From assembly GCA_008330645.1 (NCBI GenBank), contig VLTN01000033.1:124001-188000 (forward strand): DNA of 64,000 nt. The letters run 5' to 3'. The notes under the pieces were generated by a model that was not told where the DNA came from, ran no database searches, and worked only from the letters and a program-made list of their open reading frames with translations. Numbering within the stretch: position 1 is the first letter of the stretch; each line of letters opens with the position of its first letter. This stretch comes from Cafeteria roenbergensis (lineage: Eukaryota; Sar; Bigyra; Bicosoecida; Cafeteriaceae). Shown piece by piece: positions 23,459 through 34,065 of the stretch. Made by a program: the position numbers and the translations under genes.

Positions 23459-26016
23459 ATGGCTTCCTTCTTCTCCGGAATGGGGGCGGCGATCCGCCGC
23501 GCCGTGGGAACAGAGAAGGCGGAGCCAATCTCGCTGGAGACATCCGCAGGCCCCCTGCGCTTCTCCGCGGAGGAAGCGAAGCTGTACTCGCTTGTGTTTG
23601 CTGCCGTGGACTCGGACGACGACGGCGAGATCGGCGGCGGCGAGGGCGCCACGTTCCTCCGGCGCACTGGCCTGTCCGAAGCGCAGCTCAAGACGGTGAG
23701 CGCCATCCAAGCCGCGCGCGCGCGCCCCCCTCCCGACGCCTCCCCCGCTCGAACGGCTCCCCCTTGGGCAGCGATGGCGGCGCCCCGCCCCGAGTGCGCG
23801 CTGCGCGCAAGGCGCGCCGCGGCCCGCCGCTGCCAGGCGCAGAGGGCCGCCGGCGCCGGCGGCTGCTGCGCGCTGGGTTTCCGCAATGTTGCACTCGGCC
23901 GAACTGCACTGCGCGACGTGGCGCCCGCTCCTGCCCCCGCTCCCCTGGCCTCCCTCGCAGGTGTGGCGCCTGGCCTGCGGCGGAAGCTCCAAGCCCGAGC
24001 TCACCAGAGAGGCGTTCCTCATCGCGTGCAAGCTGGTTGCGCTGTGCCAGGTGAGCAAGTTGGCGCGCGGAGCGCAAGCCGGCTGCGCCGGGCCGCCGCC
24101 TGCGCTCACGCTTTGACGCCCGCCCCGCCCCTCTGCACGTGCCGCCGCAGGGAGAGCACGAGTGCACGATGGAGAAGCTCCTCGAGAACCAGGACATGCT
24201 GATGATGGCCGACTTCCGGTGGGGCGGCGAGGCGGACATCTCGCCTGGCGTGGCGGAGCCGATTGCCGACTCGGCCATCAAGGTGTCAGTGACCAACCCC
24301 CAGACGATCGGCAACGCCATCCGCTCCTACACGGCGTACACGGTGACCCTGTCCACGTCCCTGGCGCAGTACCCGCGGAAGACCTGCGACGTGACGCGGC
24401 GGTACTCCGAGTTCGAGTGGCTGCACAACCGCATCTGCCGCACGTACCCCGCTGCCATCATCCCGCTCTTCCCGGGAAAGAAGGCCGTCGGCTCCCTCGA
24501 CTCCTCCTTCGTTTTGGACCGCATGCGCCGCCTGGAGGCCTACCTGGACGGCTGCGTGCGCCACCCGCGCATCTCGGCCTCGTACGACCTCGTGGTGTTC
24601 CTCACCGGCTCGGATGCCGCCCTCAAGGCCGCGCGCGATTACGCCGCCGCCGCCGAGGCCCACGCCGACGAGGCCGACTCCTTCTACAACCAGCTCATGG
24701 CATCCGCCACCGGCGGCACGCCGCTTGTGGTCAAGGCGGACGAGGACTACATCCAGCTCAGCACCTTCCACGCCGCGGCGCTGGAGCGGCTGCTCGCCGT
24801 GTCGGGCGTGTCAGCGCGCCTCATGGAGGGAAGCCACGCCGCCGAGCGCCACCTTCTCGAGCTCGGCCACGCCATCGCCTCCCTCGCTGAGCAGGAGGAG
24901 CAGGGCGTCAAGGCGGGCCTCAGCGTCGTGGCTTCGCGCAAGGTCGACGACGCGCAGCACGAGGCCGTAAAGCGCCTCGCGGGCGGTGACGACGCTGCGG
25001 CGGCCGCTGCCCGGGCCGCCGCGTCGGCCGACCCCGCCGCGGCGTCGGCCTTCGCCGCCCACGAGCGCGCATCGGGCGCGGCCAGCGGGGCGGGCGGCAT
25101 GGCCTCCATGTTCGAGGCCGACTTCGACGACCCCCTGGCCGGCATCGGGGACCCCCTGGCCTCTGGCCTCGCCAAGTTCGGCAAGCCGGACGGCGACGTC
25201 CACGACTCCGGGCCCGCGGCAGAGCTCGCCGCGATGTACCGCCTCGTCGGCGAAACCACCATCCGCCTGTCCCAGATGGCCCGCGACCACCTCGACCGCG
25301 GCGACGCCGCCCTGCACAGGCCCATCGCCGAGGAGCGCCGCCGCGAGGCGGAGCTGGACCTCGCGGCGAAGCGGCGGGAGGCCGTGGTGGACGCGCTGCA
25401 GAGGGCTCACGCCCTGGCCGGCCGCCGCCGCGACGCCTACTCTCGGCTCGCCTCCTCCGGCGCAGACACCGCCAAGGTGTCCAAGGCGAAGTGGGACGTC
25501 GACCGGGCAGAGCGCGCGCAGAGCGCCCGCGAAACGGAGCTGCAGGACATCACGGAGTCGCTCAAGCAGGAGATGGTGCGCGTGATGAAGGGCCGGCGGG
25601 CCACCCTGGCGCGCTGCGCAGCGGAGTTCACCCGCACCCAGACCACCTGCGCGGGGGCGCGGCGCAAGGCGTGGATGGAGGTGGCCTCCGAGCTGGCGGG
25701 CGGCGACGCGGACGCCCTCGCCGCAGCGCGCAAGCGCGTGATGAGTTACGCGAAGCGGGAGAAGCACGCCGGCGTGAGCGGCATCGCCGACACAAGGCAC
25801 GCGCGCCGGGGGGTCACCGAGGGGGCGAGGCAAGCCGGCCTGCGCGGGCTGGCAGGGGCGCGTCACGCGGCCGGCGGGGGGAGCGCCCCGGGCAGCGAGG
25901 CTGGCGACGCAGCCTCGCCGCCCGACGCGGAAGCGGCGGCCATGGACGCAGCTCTGCCGGAGGAGCTTCCTGCGGAGGACGGCGCGGGTGAGGCCGAGGA
26001 GGGCGCGTTCGAGTGA
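23459..26016 (+). CDS. EH-PX-BAR sorting nexin (SNX8/Mvp1-like)
   Basis: Endosomal sorting nexin that should bind phosphoinositide and curve membranes during retrieval from endosomes. Exons are 23459-23695, 23961-24050 and 24151-26016, 730 aa; introns are 265 and 100 nt with GTGAGC donors. Exons 1-2 make an EH-like domain: EF-hand loop DSDDDGEIGGGE (about residues 43-54), then LSEAQLKT joined to VWRLACGG across intron 1. The PX domain (about residues 148-265) carries RRYSEF and the proline loop IIPLFPGKK. A C-terminal region of about 430 residues is helical and charged, consistent with a BAR domain, and ends in a Gly/Ala/Glu-rich tail. The EH-PX-BAR order is inferred from motifs. An alternating GC/GTGC tract follows the stop. 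Confidence 0.82.
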
Positions 26017-26030
26017 CAGCCCGGCAGTGC

Positions 26031-26096
26031 GGTCGCGCGCGCGCGCGCGTGCGTGCGTGCTTGAGAGCGTGCTTGCGAGCGTGCTTGAGAGTGAGG
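26031..26096. repeat. Alternating purine-pyrimidine and GAGCGTGCTT repeat in 3' flank
   Basis: Starting about 15 bp after the sorting nexin stop, a (GC)n/(GTGC)n tract runs into imperfect copies of GAGCGTGCTT. It is likely in the 3' UTR. Similar tracts follow several other stops in the window. Confidence 0.6.
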
Positions 26097-26244
26097 CGGA
26101 TCAGAGTGCGAATGCGTTGCCCCGACGCCGAGCGCGGGTGCCGGCGGCCGCTGTTTGGTTGCCACGCGACGCGTCGATATCGCACACGCAGCCGCCGCGA
26201 GGCAATCGCCCTCAGTCACGCCCCGGGAGGCGCGCTCGGCGGGC

Positions 26245-27029
26245 TCAGCGCCTGTCCTGAGAGTCCAGCAGGCCTGGCACGACCGCCCCGCCCATTCCCA
26301 CGCCAGGCCGGCCCGCGCCCGCCCCAGGGTCGCTGAGGCCCGCCCTTGCCGCCTGCGCGCCCTGCTGCTCCAGCCGCTTGTCCGCCTCGCGCGCCTCGAT
26401 CCAACGCCGCTCAGCCACCGACCTCGCGCTCTCTGACAGCCTCACGGTGAAGGGGAGCTCCATCACCGGCTGCACCATGGCGGTGATGATGGTGGCGAAG
26501 AGGGCAGCGTGGGCCCACACCACCAGGTGGCGGCCGTAGACTCGCCGGAACGTCGACTGGGCCTCGGCGGTTGCGGACGGGCCCAGCATGCGCCACACGC
26601 GCGCGGGCGTCAGAGCTGGCGGGAGGGACGCAAAGTCTCGCTTGAGCGCCGCGGCGCGCGTGATGCGGCGCGGGTTCTCGGGCGTGAACAGGTACACCCG
26701 AAAGTAGCGTGACAGGCCCTTGAAGAGCACCAGCGACGTCCCGACCGACGCGGGCACGACAACGCCGCGCATCAGGGTCCGGTTGACGTCTTCGTGGCCC
26801 CACGAATACCCTGCGCGCGACCGTGCGGGCCCCAGGGCGCAAGCCACGAGCGAACCGCTCAACCACGCCATTTCCTGCCCGCAGACGCTGCGACGCGGGC
26901 GCAGTGACGAGGCTCACCCATGCTCTCCAGCGTCATGCGGGTCAGCGAGTACACCGTGTTGTACCCCTGGGGGAGCAGCGCCAGGGCGATGCCGCCCACA
27001 GCGAGCGCCGGCACGAGGCCGGTCTCCAT
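26245..27029 (-). CDS. Hypothetical membrane protein
   Basis: Unrecognised family, 225 aa. Exons are 27029-26918 and 26810-26245; the intron (26917-26811, GTGAGC...CAG, 107 nt) fuses TLESMG to YSWGHEDVNRT in frame. Exon 1 codons nearly all end in G or C, supporting coding. Hydrophobic segments are LVPALAVGGIALALL (residues 5-20), VVVPASVGTSLVLF (about 52-68) and VVWAHAALFATIITAMV (about 135-152). The C-terminus is charged, then Gly-rich. No signal peptide cleavage site is obvious; a mitochondrial or ER membrane protein is possible but not shown. It diverges from the next gene, with 327 bp between starts. Confidence 0.6.
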
Positions 27030-27356
27030 GCCGCGCTCCGGCTCGGCAGGCGCGTGACGCGCCTCTGTCGTGTGCTGCAGACGGAAGACCCCCTCCCTCT
27101 TTTGCCACAAACAGGCTGCGGCGTCGCGGCCTTGCACGCCGGGTGTCCCGCTCCGGGCGTGCGACGACCACAAGACGCAACGCGAAGCAGAGCTCTGCTT
27201 CTTGCGTGCAGAGGCTCGGGCCGCGCCGGCCAGGGGGCGCCACAGCGCCGTCCAGAGGGCAGCCAGGAAAGGGTCCCCTGCTGCGGGCCCGCTTGCCAGC
27301 TGGCTGGCGCCCCCGGGCGAGCACCTCCCCCCGCGCGGCGTTGCAAGCGCGCGCAC
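27030..27356. other. Short divergent promoter region
   Basis: 327 bp between two divergent uncharacterised genes. No additional gene, repeat or clear motif is seen. Confidence 0.45.
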
Positions 27357-28196
27357 ATGTCCGAGGCCTGCCTGAGGGCGTGCAAACGCGCGAGGGACGA
27401 CGCGGATGCCGCGGGCATGATGGCAGCCTCTCTCGAAGCAGCGACGTGTGTGACCCTTCCTAGCCAAAAGCGCGCCGCGCTGGCCCGCGAGGGCCTTCAG
27501 GCGGCGGAGTGGGCGCTGGGAGCGCATCTCCGGAGCGGCGAGGCCCTGCCGGAGGATGCGGTGGAGGGCCTCGGGCAGTGGTCCAGGCTGTGCGCGCGGT
27601 ACGACGCTGCGCTCCACAGCCTGATTGCGGGGCCCGACGCTTGTGCTGACGGGGATGCGGGCGCGGGGGCGTGCGCGGGCGGGGCATCTGCCTCTGCTGG
27701 GATGGCTCTGCTGGAGGCGGTGCGCGCCGCCCAGCTGCGGTTTCGCATCGAGGCGCGTCTGGCCAGCGACGATGCCGGCATTGCCCCGGGGGCGGGGCGG
27801 ACGGCGCTCGAGGCTGCAGCAGATGCAGCGTCCTCTGCGACTGCCGCGGACGCCGCGGCTGGACCCGACGGCGGCTTTGCCGAGGCAGACAGCGGCCGTC
27901 CAGAAGCTGCCGCCCTGGTCGAAGACGGGGTGCTTCCGAGCGTTGAGGACGCCGCGAGGCTGGCGGAGGAGGACCCGCTGAAGCCGCTGAGGCGCGCGCG
28001 GAAGGCGATTCGCCATTCTCCGCAGCAGTTGCTTGCCGCCCGCACGCCGTCGCTGCTCGGCCTCGCGTCCGCGTCCGTTCGCGTGACGAGAGTGAGGATA
28101 CCGGGCTGGGGCAGCGCGCCTCCTGCTCGCCGCGGGAAGCCTGCGCGCCGCAGGGGCGGCAGCGCGGCAGTGTCGTCAGCGTCCGGCGCGGAGTGA
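27357..28196 (+). CDS. Hypothetical Ala-rich helical protein
   Basis: Single exon from ATG 27357, 279 aa, family not recognised. The first 110 residues are Ala/Leu-rich and predicted helical (MSEACLRACKRARDDADAAG onward). An acidic Ala-rich middle follows, then a basic C-terminal tail (SVRVTRVRIPGWG, then PARRGKPARRRGG) that could be a nuclear localisation signal. High G/C at third codon positions supports coding. No membrane segments or signal peptide. Confidence 0.5.
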   Translation: MSEACLRACKRARDDADAAGMMAASLEAATCVTLPSQKRAALAREGLQAAEWALGAHLRSGEALPEDAVEGLGQWSRLCARYDAALHSLIAGPDACADGDAGAGACAGGASASAGMALLEAVRAAQLRFRIEARLASDDAGIAPGAGRTALEAAADAASSATAADAAAGPDGGFAEADSGRPEAAALVEDGVLPSVEDAARLAEEDPLKPLRRARKAIRHSPQQLLAARTPSLLGLASASVRVTRVRIPGWGSAPPARRGKPARRRGGSAAVSSASGAE

Positions 28197-28351
28197 GAGC
28201 AAGCCCTTTTTGCTGCGTGTTCTGTCTGCTGCCGAGCATCCCGGCGTCACTGAGTGACAAGCGAAAAACGTCGAATGGGCCAGAATCGCTGAAACTCGGC
28301 GCAGCAGGGGCGCCAGCGCATGCCCGGCCCGCCCACGGCGCGCGCAGCTCC

Positions 28352-28370
28352 ACTAGTTTTCCCGCCCGAT
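28352..28370. promoter_or_regulatory. E2F-like element upstream of DHCR24-like gene
   Basis: CACTAGTTTTCCCGCCCGAT lies 110-128 bp upstream of the DHCR24-like ATG. The core TTTTCCCGCCC matches an E2F site, and the first 17 bases match the ABCA intron 2 element at 16 of 17 positions. Confidence 0.35.
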
Positions 28371-28479
28371 CGCGACGAGACGGCGTCCGCATCGTGGGGG
28401 CTCTGCCGGCGCAGAGAAATAAAGTCCCTCTCGTTGCACCCCGCCGTCGTCGACCAGCGGCTCCCGTGGCAACGCAGCC

Positions 28480-31076
28480 ATGGACCTCAGCTGGATCGAT
28501 GTGACGGACATGCGCGTTGTGGGCGGCATCCTTGCCGTTCTGGCCGCTGTGTACCTCATCCTAGACGCATACGTGTCCCGCACCCGCGACGGTGAGCCGC
28601 CTCCGTTCCGCCGGCCTGGCGCTCCGAGCTGCCTCGCCGCGCCCTGGGCGCGCCGCCCAACCACCCTCGACTGTGTCCCCGCCCCCTACCTCTGGCCCGC
28701 AGGCTGGATCGGCTTCTGGCTCGAGTTCCGGTGCGTCTGGCGACGGCAACCGGCGTGCTGCCCGTGACGTTTTGCTTTTCTGCCACCACCCTGCAACGAC
28801 TTCGCGTGCCGAGCTCCGGAGCCGCGCTGCCGCTGCGATGCCGGGGCCTAAACAGCGGCATAATCTCGTGCTGGGCCTGTTTGCGACCCAGTGACTCTCA
28901 AAGTGCCGCCTGTGCGTCCCCGCAGATGGATCCTCATTGTTTTCATCGTCCTGCCGCTCAGCCGCGGCCTCAGCGCGTACTGGCGCCTGCGCGACTTTGT
29001 GTACGACACCTTCCTTGCCAAGCCCCACCTGCACTCCAGCCGCGTTGCCGAGATCCAGCGCCGTGTCAAGGCTTTCCGCGCGGCCGGAGGGCCCAAGGCG
29101 GCCGGCGGCCGCTTGCTGTGCACCTCCCGGCCCCAGTGGCTGCGGACGACGCTTCGCCAGATGGACTACCAGACCTCGAAGAACGCCATCCCCATCCGTG
29201 AGCCCCGTCCGGCCCGCTGCCTGCCCCCACGCACCAGCCGGCCCTGCACAAGTGGGTCCAAGACCGGCCACGCACTGCGCTGCGCCCGACATGACCGCCC
29301 TTCGCGCTAGCCCTCCATCGCACCCCCCCCCCGCGCCACGCAGCCCTCTTCGACATCCTCGAGCTCGACACCGAGGCGCTCACCGTCCGCGTGGAGCCCT
29401 CGGTCACCATGGGCCGCCTCTCCAGGTTCCTCATCGCCCGCGGCTACTGCCTCCAGGTGGTCCCCGAGCTCGACGAGCTCACCGTCGGCGGCCTCATCAA
29501 CGGCTACGGCGTCGAGACCTCCTCCCACAAGTACGGCCTCGTCGCCGACACTGCCACGGCCTACGAGGTGGTGCTCTCCAGCGGCGAAGTCGTCACCGCC
29601 ACGCCTGACAACGAATACGCCGACCTCTTCCACGCCGTGCCCTGGTGAGCACGGCCGCCCTCCCCGACCCTCCTCGGCTGGCCCAGCCGGCGTCGCGCGT
29701 GCCGCGCAGTTGCACCTCCCCGCGAATGCATGCGCCGACCCCTCCCCTCCTCCCCGCTTCGTCCCTCTACCCGCTCCGCCCCCCCCCCGCCCCCCGCCAC
29801 GGCTGCCTGCAGGTCCTACGGCGCCCTGGGCTTCCTGGTCTGCGCCACCCTCCGCGTGCGCAAGGCCGAGAAGTACGTCAAGCTCAGCTACTACCCCACC
29901 CGCACCACCGAGGAGACCACCACGCTCTTCGACGGGCTCACCGTCAGCGACTCGCCCCCCAACTTCGTCGAGGGCCTCATGTACAACAAGAACGAGGGCG
30001 TCGTCATGAGCGGCGACTTCGCTCCCGAGTCAGAGGCGCTCGCCCACCCCGACCAGATCAACGACATCACCATCTGGCACAAGACCTACTTCGGCGAGCA
30101 CGTTCAGAACATCCTCAACGACTTCAAGAAGGCGGGCTCCCTCACGGCGGCCTCCAGCTTCGCGGTGGGCGTCACCAAGCCCGCCGTCGTGGAGTACATC
30201 CCCACCGTGGCCTACTTCCATCGTCACGTCAAGGGTATCTTCTGGGAGATGAAGGTCAGTCGTGCGGCGGCCCCGCTCGCGCCCCTCTGCGCACGCCCCT
30301 GCGCGCAACTTTACCAGCGCCTGCAGGCCCGCGTGCGCAGCTGCGGCCTGCGCGCGCCCCAGTCGCGGCCTGCGCGCGCCCCAGTTGCGGCCCTCGCTCC
30401 CCTGGGTGCTGTGCCCCGCCCCACCGATCCACCCCCGCCCCCTACGCCCGCCGGCGCGCCCTCCCCTGCCTGTCCGCAGCTGATCCTTCCCTTCGGTCAC
30501 CACGCCTGGTTCCGCTACCTCTTCGGCTGGAGCCTCCCCGCCTCCATCCCGCTGATCAAGGCCACCCAGCCCCCGTCCCTCACCAAGTTCTACCAGGACC
30601 GCCACATCGCGCAGGACGGCCTCGTGCCCCTCGAGAAGCTGCCCCAGGGAATCGAGTTCTTCCACAAGAACTTCGAGTGCTACCCCCTCTGGCTCTGCCC
30701 GCACAAGCTCTGCTTCACCTCCCCGCAGGGAATGCTCCGCCCCTCCAAGGAGGCAGTGGCGCGCGGCCTCGTCAAGCCAGGAAAGTGGGAGCAGTACGTG
30801 GACATCGGCTGCTACTACAGCCCCGGCCCCATCCTGCGCGGCGAGGAGTACGACTGCGTGCAGGCGCGCAAGAACTACGAGCAGTTCCTCATCGAGAACT
30901 CCGGCTACCAGGCCCTCTACGCCATCACGGAGATGACCCGCGACCAGTGGGCCACCATGTTCGACACGGAGCTCTACGACAAGTGCCGCACCAAGTACGA
31001 CGCCGTGGGCTGGTTCATGGACGCCTACGACAAGGTGTGCCGCCCCAAGGGCGAAGCGGCCAAGAAGCGCTCTTGA
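28480..31076 (+). CDS. Delta(24)-sterol reductase, DHCR24/DWF1-type
   Basis: FAD-dependent oxidoreductase reducing the C24 double bond of sterol side chains at the ER. Exons are 28480-28591, 28703-28730, 28926-29197, 29344-29644, 29813-30254 and 30480-31076, 583 aa. Splicing reproduces the family from end to end: N-terminal membrane segment, RWILIVFIVLPLS, RLLCTSRPQWL, LFDILELDTE, RVEPSVTMGRL, PELDELTVGGLINGYGVETSS (FAD-binding half), VPWSYGALGFLV, FVEGLMYN, HRHVKGIFWEM, ILPFGHHAWFRYLFGW and GQYVDIG-type C-terminal motifs. Introns are 111, 195, 146, 168 and 225 nt. Intron 2 has a GTGCGT and intron 5 a GTCAGT donor. Intron 5 is a multiple of three and stop-free. Length and motifs are normal for the family. 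Confidence 0.95.
30343..30392 (+). repeat. 22-bp tandem repeat inside DHCR24-like intron 5
   Basis: Two near-identical copies of GCGGCCTGCGCGCGCCCCAG plus two bases, followed by the start of a third. The array lies in the stop-free 225-nt intron. Confidence 0.8.
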
Positions 31077-31502
31077 GGCCCTGTCGCCGCCCGGGCCACC
31101 CAGGCGGTACCAGCGCGCGCGCTTGCGCGTGCGTTGGCGTTGGCATGCGTGTGGGCGTGGGCGTGAGTGCGGGCCGCCGCGCTTCCCCCCTCCCTCCACA
31201 GTGCCGAGCCGCCCTCTCGCGCGGCCTCAGGCCTCCGCCACGGCAGCGCCCTCCCGCACCGCTCACACAGCACCTCTCGCGATCCCAGCGCCCCCTGGCA
31301 GAGTTGGAGCGCACCAGTCCTATCATGCAGGCCGTCACCGCTCCGGCGCATGTGCGAGGAGCGTCGGGCCACACGGCGCGTTGAGCGTGTGTGTGGTCGC
31401 AGCGGCTGACGGCGCGCAGCGGGGCACGCGGTGTTGGGCACGCCAGCGCCTCGCGTCACGCACACGCAAGTGGAGGGGGTGAAGCTCGCGGGCCGCGTTT
31501 GC
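31077..31502. other. Convergent intergenic, GT/GC-rich 3' flanks
   Basis: 426 bp between the convergent DHCR24-like and eIF3d stops. It holds an alternating GCGCGTGCGTTGGCG tract near 31107-31172 on the DHCR24 side and TTGCGTGTGCGTGACG (minus strand, near 31457-31472) on the eIF3d side. These probably belong to the two 3' UTRs. No gene is seen. Confidence 0.5.
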
Positions 31503-33608
31503 TCAGCGGGCCTTGGCGGCGGGCTCCGCGTCGCCCTCGTAGTCTGTGGAGCGGATCTCGTAGAGGCGGATGCACGCCTTGGCGCCAGTCTCGGACTCGG
31601 GGAAGTACATCATGAGGTACTTGTAGTCGTCCGAGTCCTCCTCGCCCTCGGCCAGGGCGCCGGCGTCGCGCTTGGCGGCCTGCATCTCGGACACCTGGTG
31701 GCGCACGAGGGAGATGGCCCAGTTGAGCGAGCCCCACATGGCGGAGAGGGGCAGGGACATCTGGTTGGCCAGGGGCTCGGGGGAGTAGGACTGGGTGCCG
31801 ACGATTTCGTGGGCAGAGGCATCGTCGCGGCTGCGGCGCGTGACGAAGCCGAGGTGGAGCTCGTCGGCGCCGGCAAGGTGGGTGTGGGCGATCCAGCGGC
31901 CGACCTTGGCGGCGTTGTCGCGCAGCTCGGAGAGGAGGATGTCTCCCGGGCGGTCCCTGAACGACTTGCGCCACTCGGATGCGACGGCACGGGACTCCCA
32001 GCGCTCGGGCAAAGCGGCAGCGTACAAGGTCTTGGACTTGGAGGAGCCGGAGGTGCGCGCCGTGGCGTGCAGCGAGGTGCGGATGACCAGCTGCTCGTCG
32101 CCGAGGGCGAAGCGGCGGTAGCGGTGGGTGACAGACTCCATGGCCTGCCCGGCGGGGCAGCGGGCGGCGATGGCGGGCGCCTCCACGACCAGGCCACCCG
32201 CCTTGGGGATCTTGGCGCGGGCCTTGCCGCCCTCCACGAGGGCCTCGCGGAAGGCGCGGGTGGCGCAGGTCGCCTCGATGGCGAGCTGGCGCGCCTGGTT
32301 GATGTCGGTGGGGTCGCGGGCCTCGGGCGGCTTGAAGGCCGTCTCGTGCACCGGCTCGAGCTCAAGCTCCGCCTGGGCGGCGCCCGAGCGGGCGTCGATG
32401 AGGATGACGGAGCCTCCGTACACAGTGAAGACGATGTCCCAAGGGCGCTTGGCGCGCTGCGCAACCATGAGCTGGGAGACAGCAGCGTCAGTGGCGTAGA
32501 CAGTGCCGGCGCCCGCAGCCATGAGGTCGCGAAGTCCAGTGTCGACCTTGGTGGGCACGAAGGGGTGGAACACGCGACCGTCCACGGCGATGGGCTCGCG
32601 CTTGGCGATGCGGTTGGCGACAGCCTCGCTGCTGGAGCGGAGGCTGCCGTTGGCGCTGAGGTCCTCGGCGACGGGCACCTCGGCCTCCTTGGAGGCAAGC
32701 TGAGAGGGCTCCGTCTCGTCCACAAGGTTCCAAGCGGGGTCGATGGCAACGCTCGGCGCGGTCCAGACCGGGCCGCCGGCCCAGCGGCGACGCGAGTCCA
32801 TGCGAGCGCGCTGCAGGCGCGTGTAGCGCTTGTTGTGCGAGGCCGTGTTGACCGCCTTCTGCATGTTGCGGCTCAGGTGGCTGACCTTGCTCGGGTCCTC
32901 GTCCGTGCGCAAGCCTGCGTTGTTCGCGTTGGCGCGGCGCCAGCGGGGGCCAAGGCGCTTCGGCAAGCGCGAGGTGTCCACCGTCGTGAAGTCGCCATCG
33001 GCGCCCTCGTCGCGGAAGGTGAGCTCCTCGTTCTCCTCGAAGCGGCTGTACGCGTTGTTCCGGCGGTCTGCGAGGCGGGTTCAGGGAATAGAGGGGGGGC
33101 GGGGGGCGGGGGACGGTTCCAATTGGCCTCGCGAGGAGCAGGCAAAAGCGAAGCTCGCGTCGCGGCGAGCGAGAGCCCGCCTCCCCAGGAAGCCATACGG
33201 CCCGCCGTCCCATCCTTCCGCAACGCAAATGCCAGGACAGCGCACACGAGACCCCGATCCCAGTCGCCAAGCGCCGCTGCCGCGAGCAGACAATGCGCGA
33301 GGCGCTGGCAACGAAGCTTGGCCGAGCTGGCCGCTTCAAACGCAGCCGCGATTCCGCCATCACACGGCTGGCACGCCTCGGCAGCCAGGAGCAAGCAACC
33401 AGGACGAACGCAGCGCCCGGCGGCTCGTCTCACAGGAGGCCTTCGCGGTCGCGGACACCTCGGCGACCTTGGTCACGCGCTCCGTCCGGCTGAAGTGCGA
33501 GTACGGTACCTCGTCGAAGCGCGGATCGCTGGCCACGGGTCCCCAGGAGAACGGCGACGGCACCACGCCGTCGAGAACGAACGCAGGGCTGGCGGAGGCG
33601 GCGGCCAT
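31503..33608 (-). CDS. Translation initiation factor eIF3 subunit d
   Basis: eIF3d, the cap-contacting subunit of eIF3. Exons are 33608-33434 and 33067-31503, 579 aa; the intron is 366 nt (GTGAGA...CAG, phase 1). Exon 1 has the conserved N-terminal pattern SPFSWGPV, then FDEVPYSHFSR, as in the animal NPSGWGP/MPYQPF region. Exon 2 contains KRYTRLQRARM, GTVYATDAAVSQLM, RPWDIVFTVYG, QLAIEATCATRAF, HRYRRFALGDEQLVIR, KVGRWIAHTHLAGADELHLGFVTR and ANQMSLPLSAMWG, all at family-typical positions. The usual acidic C-terminal tail is short here (EGEEDSDDYKY then more residues). No missing core block is apparent. Confidence 0.95.
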
Positions 33609-34065
33609 TCCTGATGACCAGGCTTGAGTGCGGGGGCGGAGGGGCAGGAAGCGCGCAAGCAGCCCTCGCTCCGTTTTCCACCGGCCGGCAGTGCATATAT
33701 TTGCATGAATGTAAATACTTGCAGCGACGCGCAGCTCGCAGCGGCAGCTGCGGGCCGCAGCCAGCACCACCGCGTTCGGCACGCTGCGCGGCGCGGCCCA
33801 CCTCTGGCAAGGTCGGCCCGGGGGGCGTGGGGGTGGGGTAGAAGCAGTGGGGCTAGACTGGTTCGGAGTTGCACCGCACGAATTCGAGGGCGCGGGCGAC
33901 TCTGCACGGCCACCATATGCACCATTTCCAATACGACGGCAGACCAGAGATGCCAGACCGCCAGCTGATGCGGCGGCTGGAGGCAGCAGCACATGTGCAA
34001 GCACGCATAGTCGCAGCATTCCGAAGCTTGAGGGTCCCATGAAAGCGAGTCGAGGGGCCCCGCCG
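33609..34065. other. Intergenic upstream of eIF3d
   Basis: 457 bp between two minus-strand genes. It should hold the eIF3d promoter, including the AT-rich imperfect palindrome listed next. No gene is seen. Confidence 0.5.
33692..33723. promoter_or_regulatory. AT-rich imperfect palindrome upstream of eIF3d
   Basis: The 32-bp element has two 15-base arms (TGCATATATTTGCAT and ATGTAAATACTTGCA) around GA. The arms pair at 12 of 15 positions. It is 23/32 A+T in a window of about 70% GC and sits 84-115 bp upstream of the eIF3d ATG. It could be a core-promoter or dimeric factor site; function is inferred. Confidence 0.4.

Noticed and set aside
31431-33614. 727-codon plus-strand frame
   Set aside because: Antisense to eIF3d, which is unambiguous on the minus strand.
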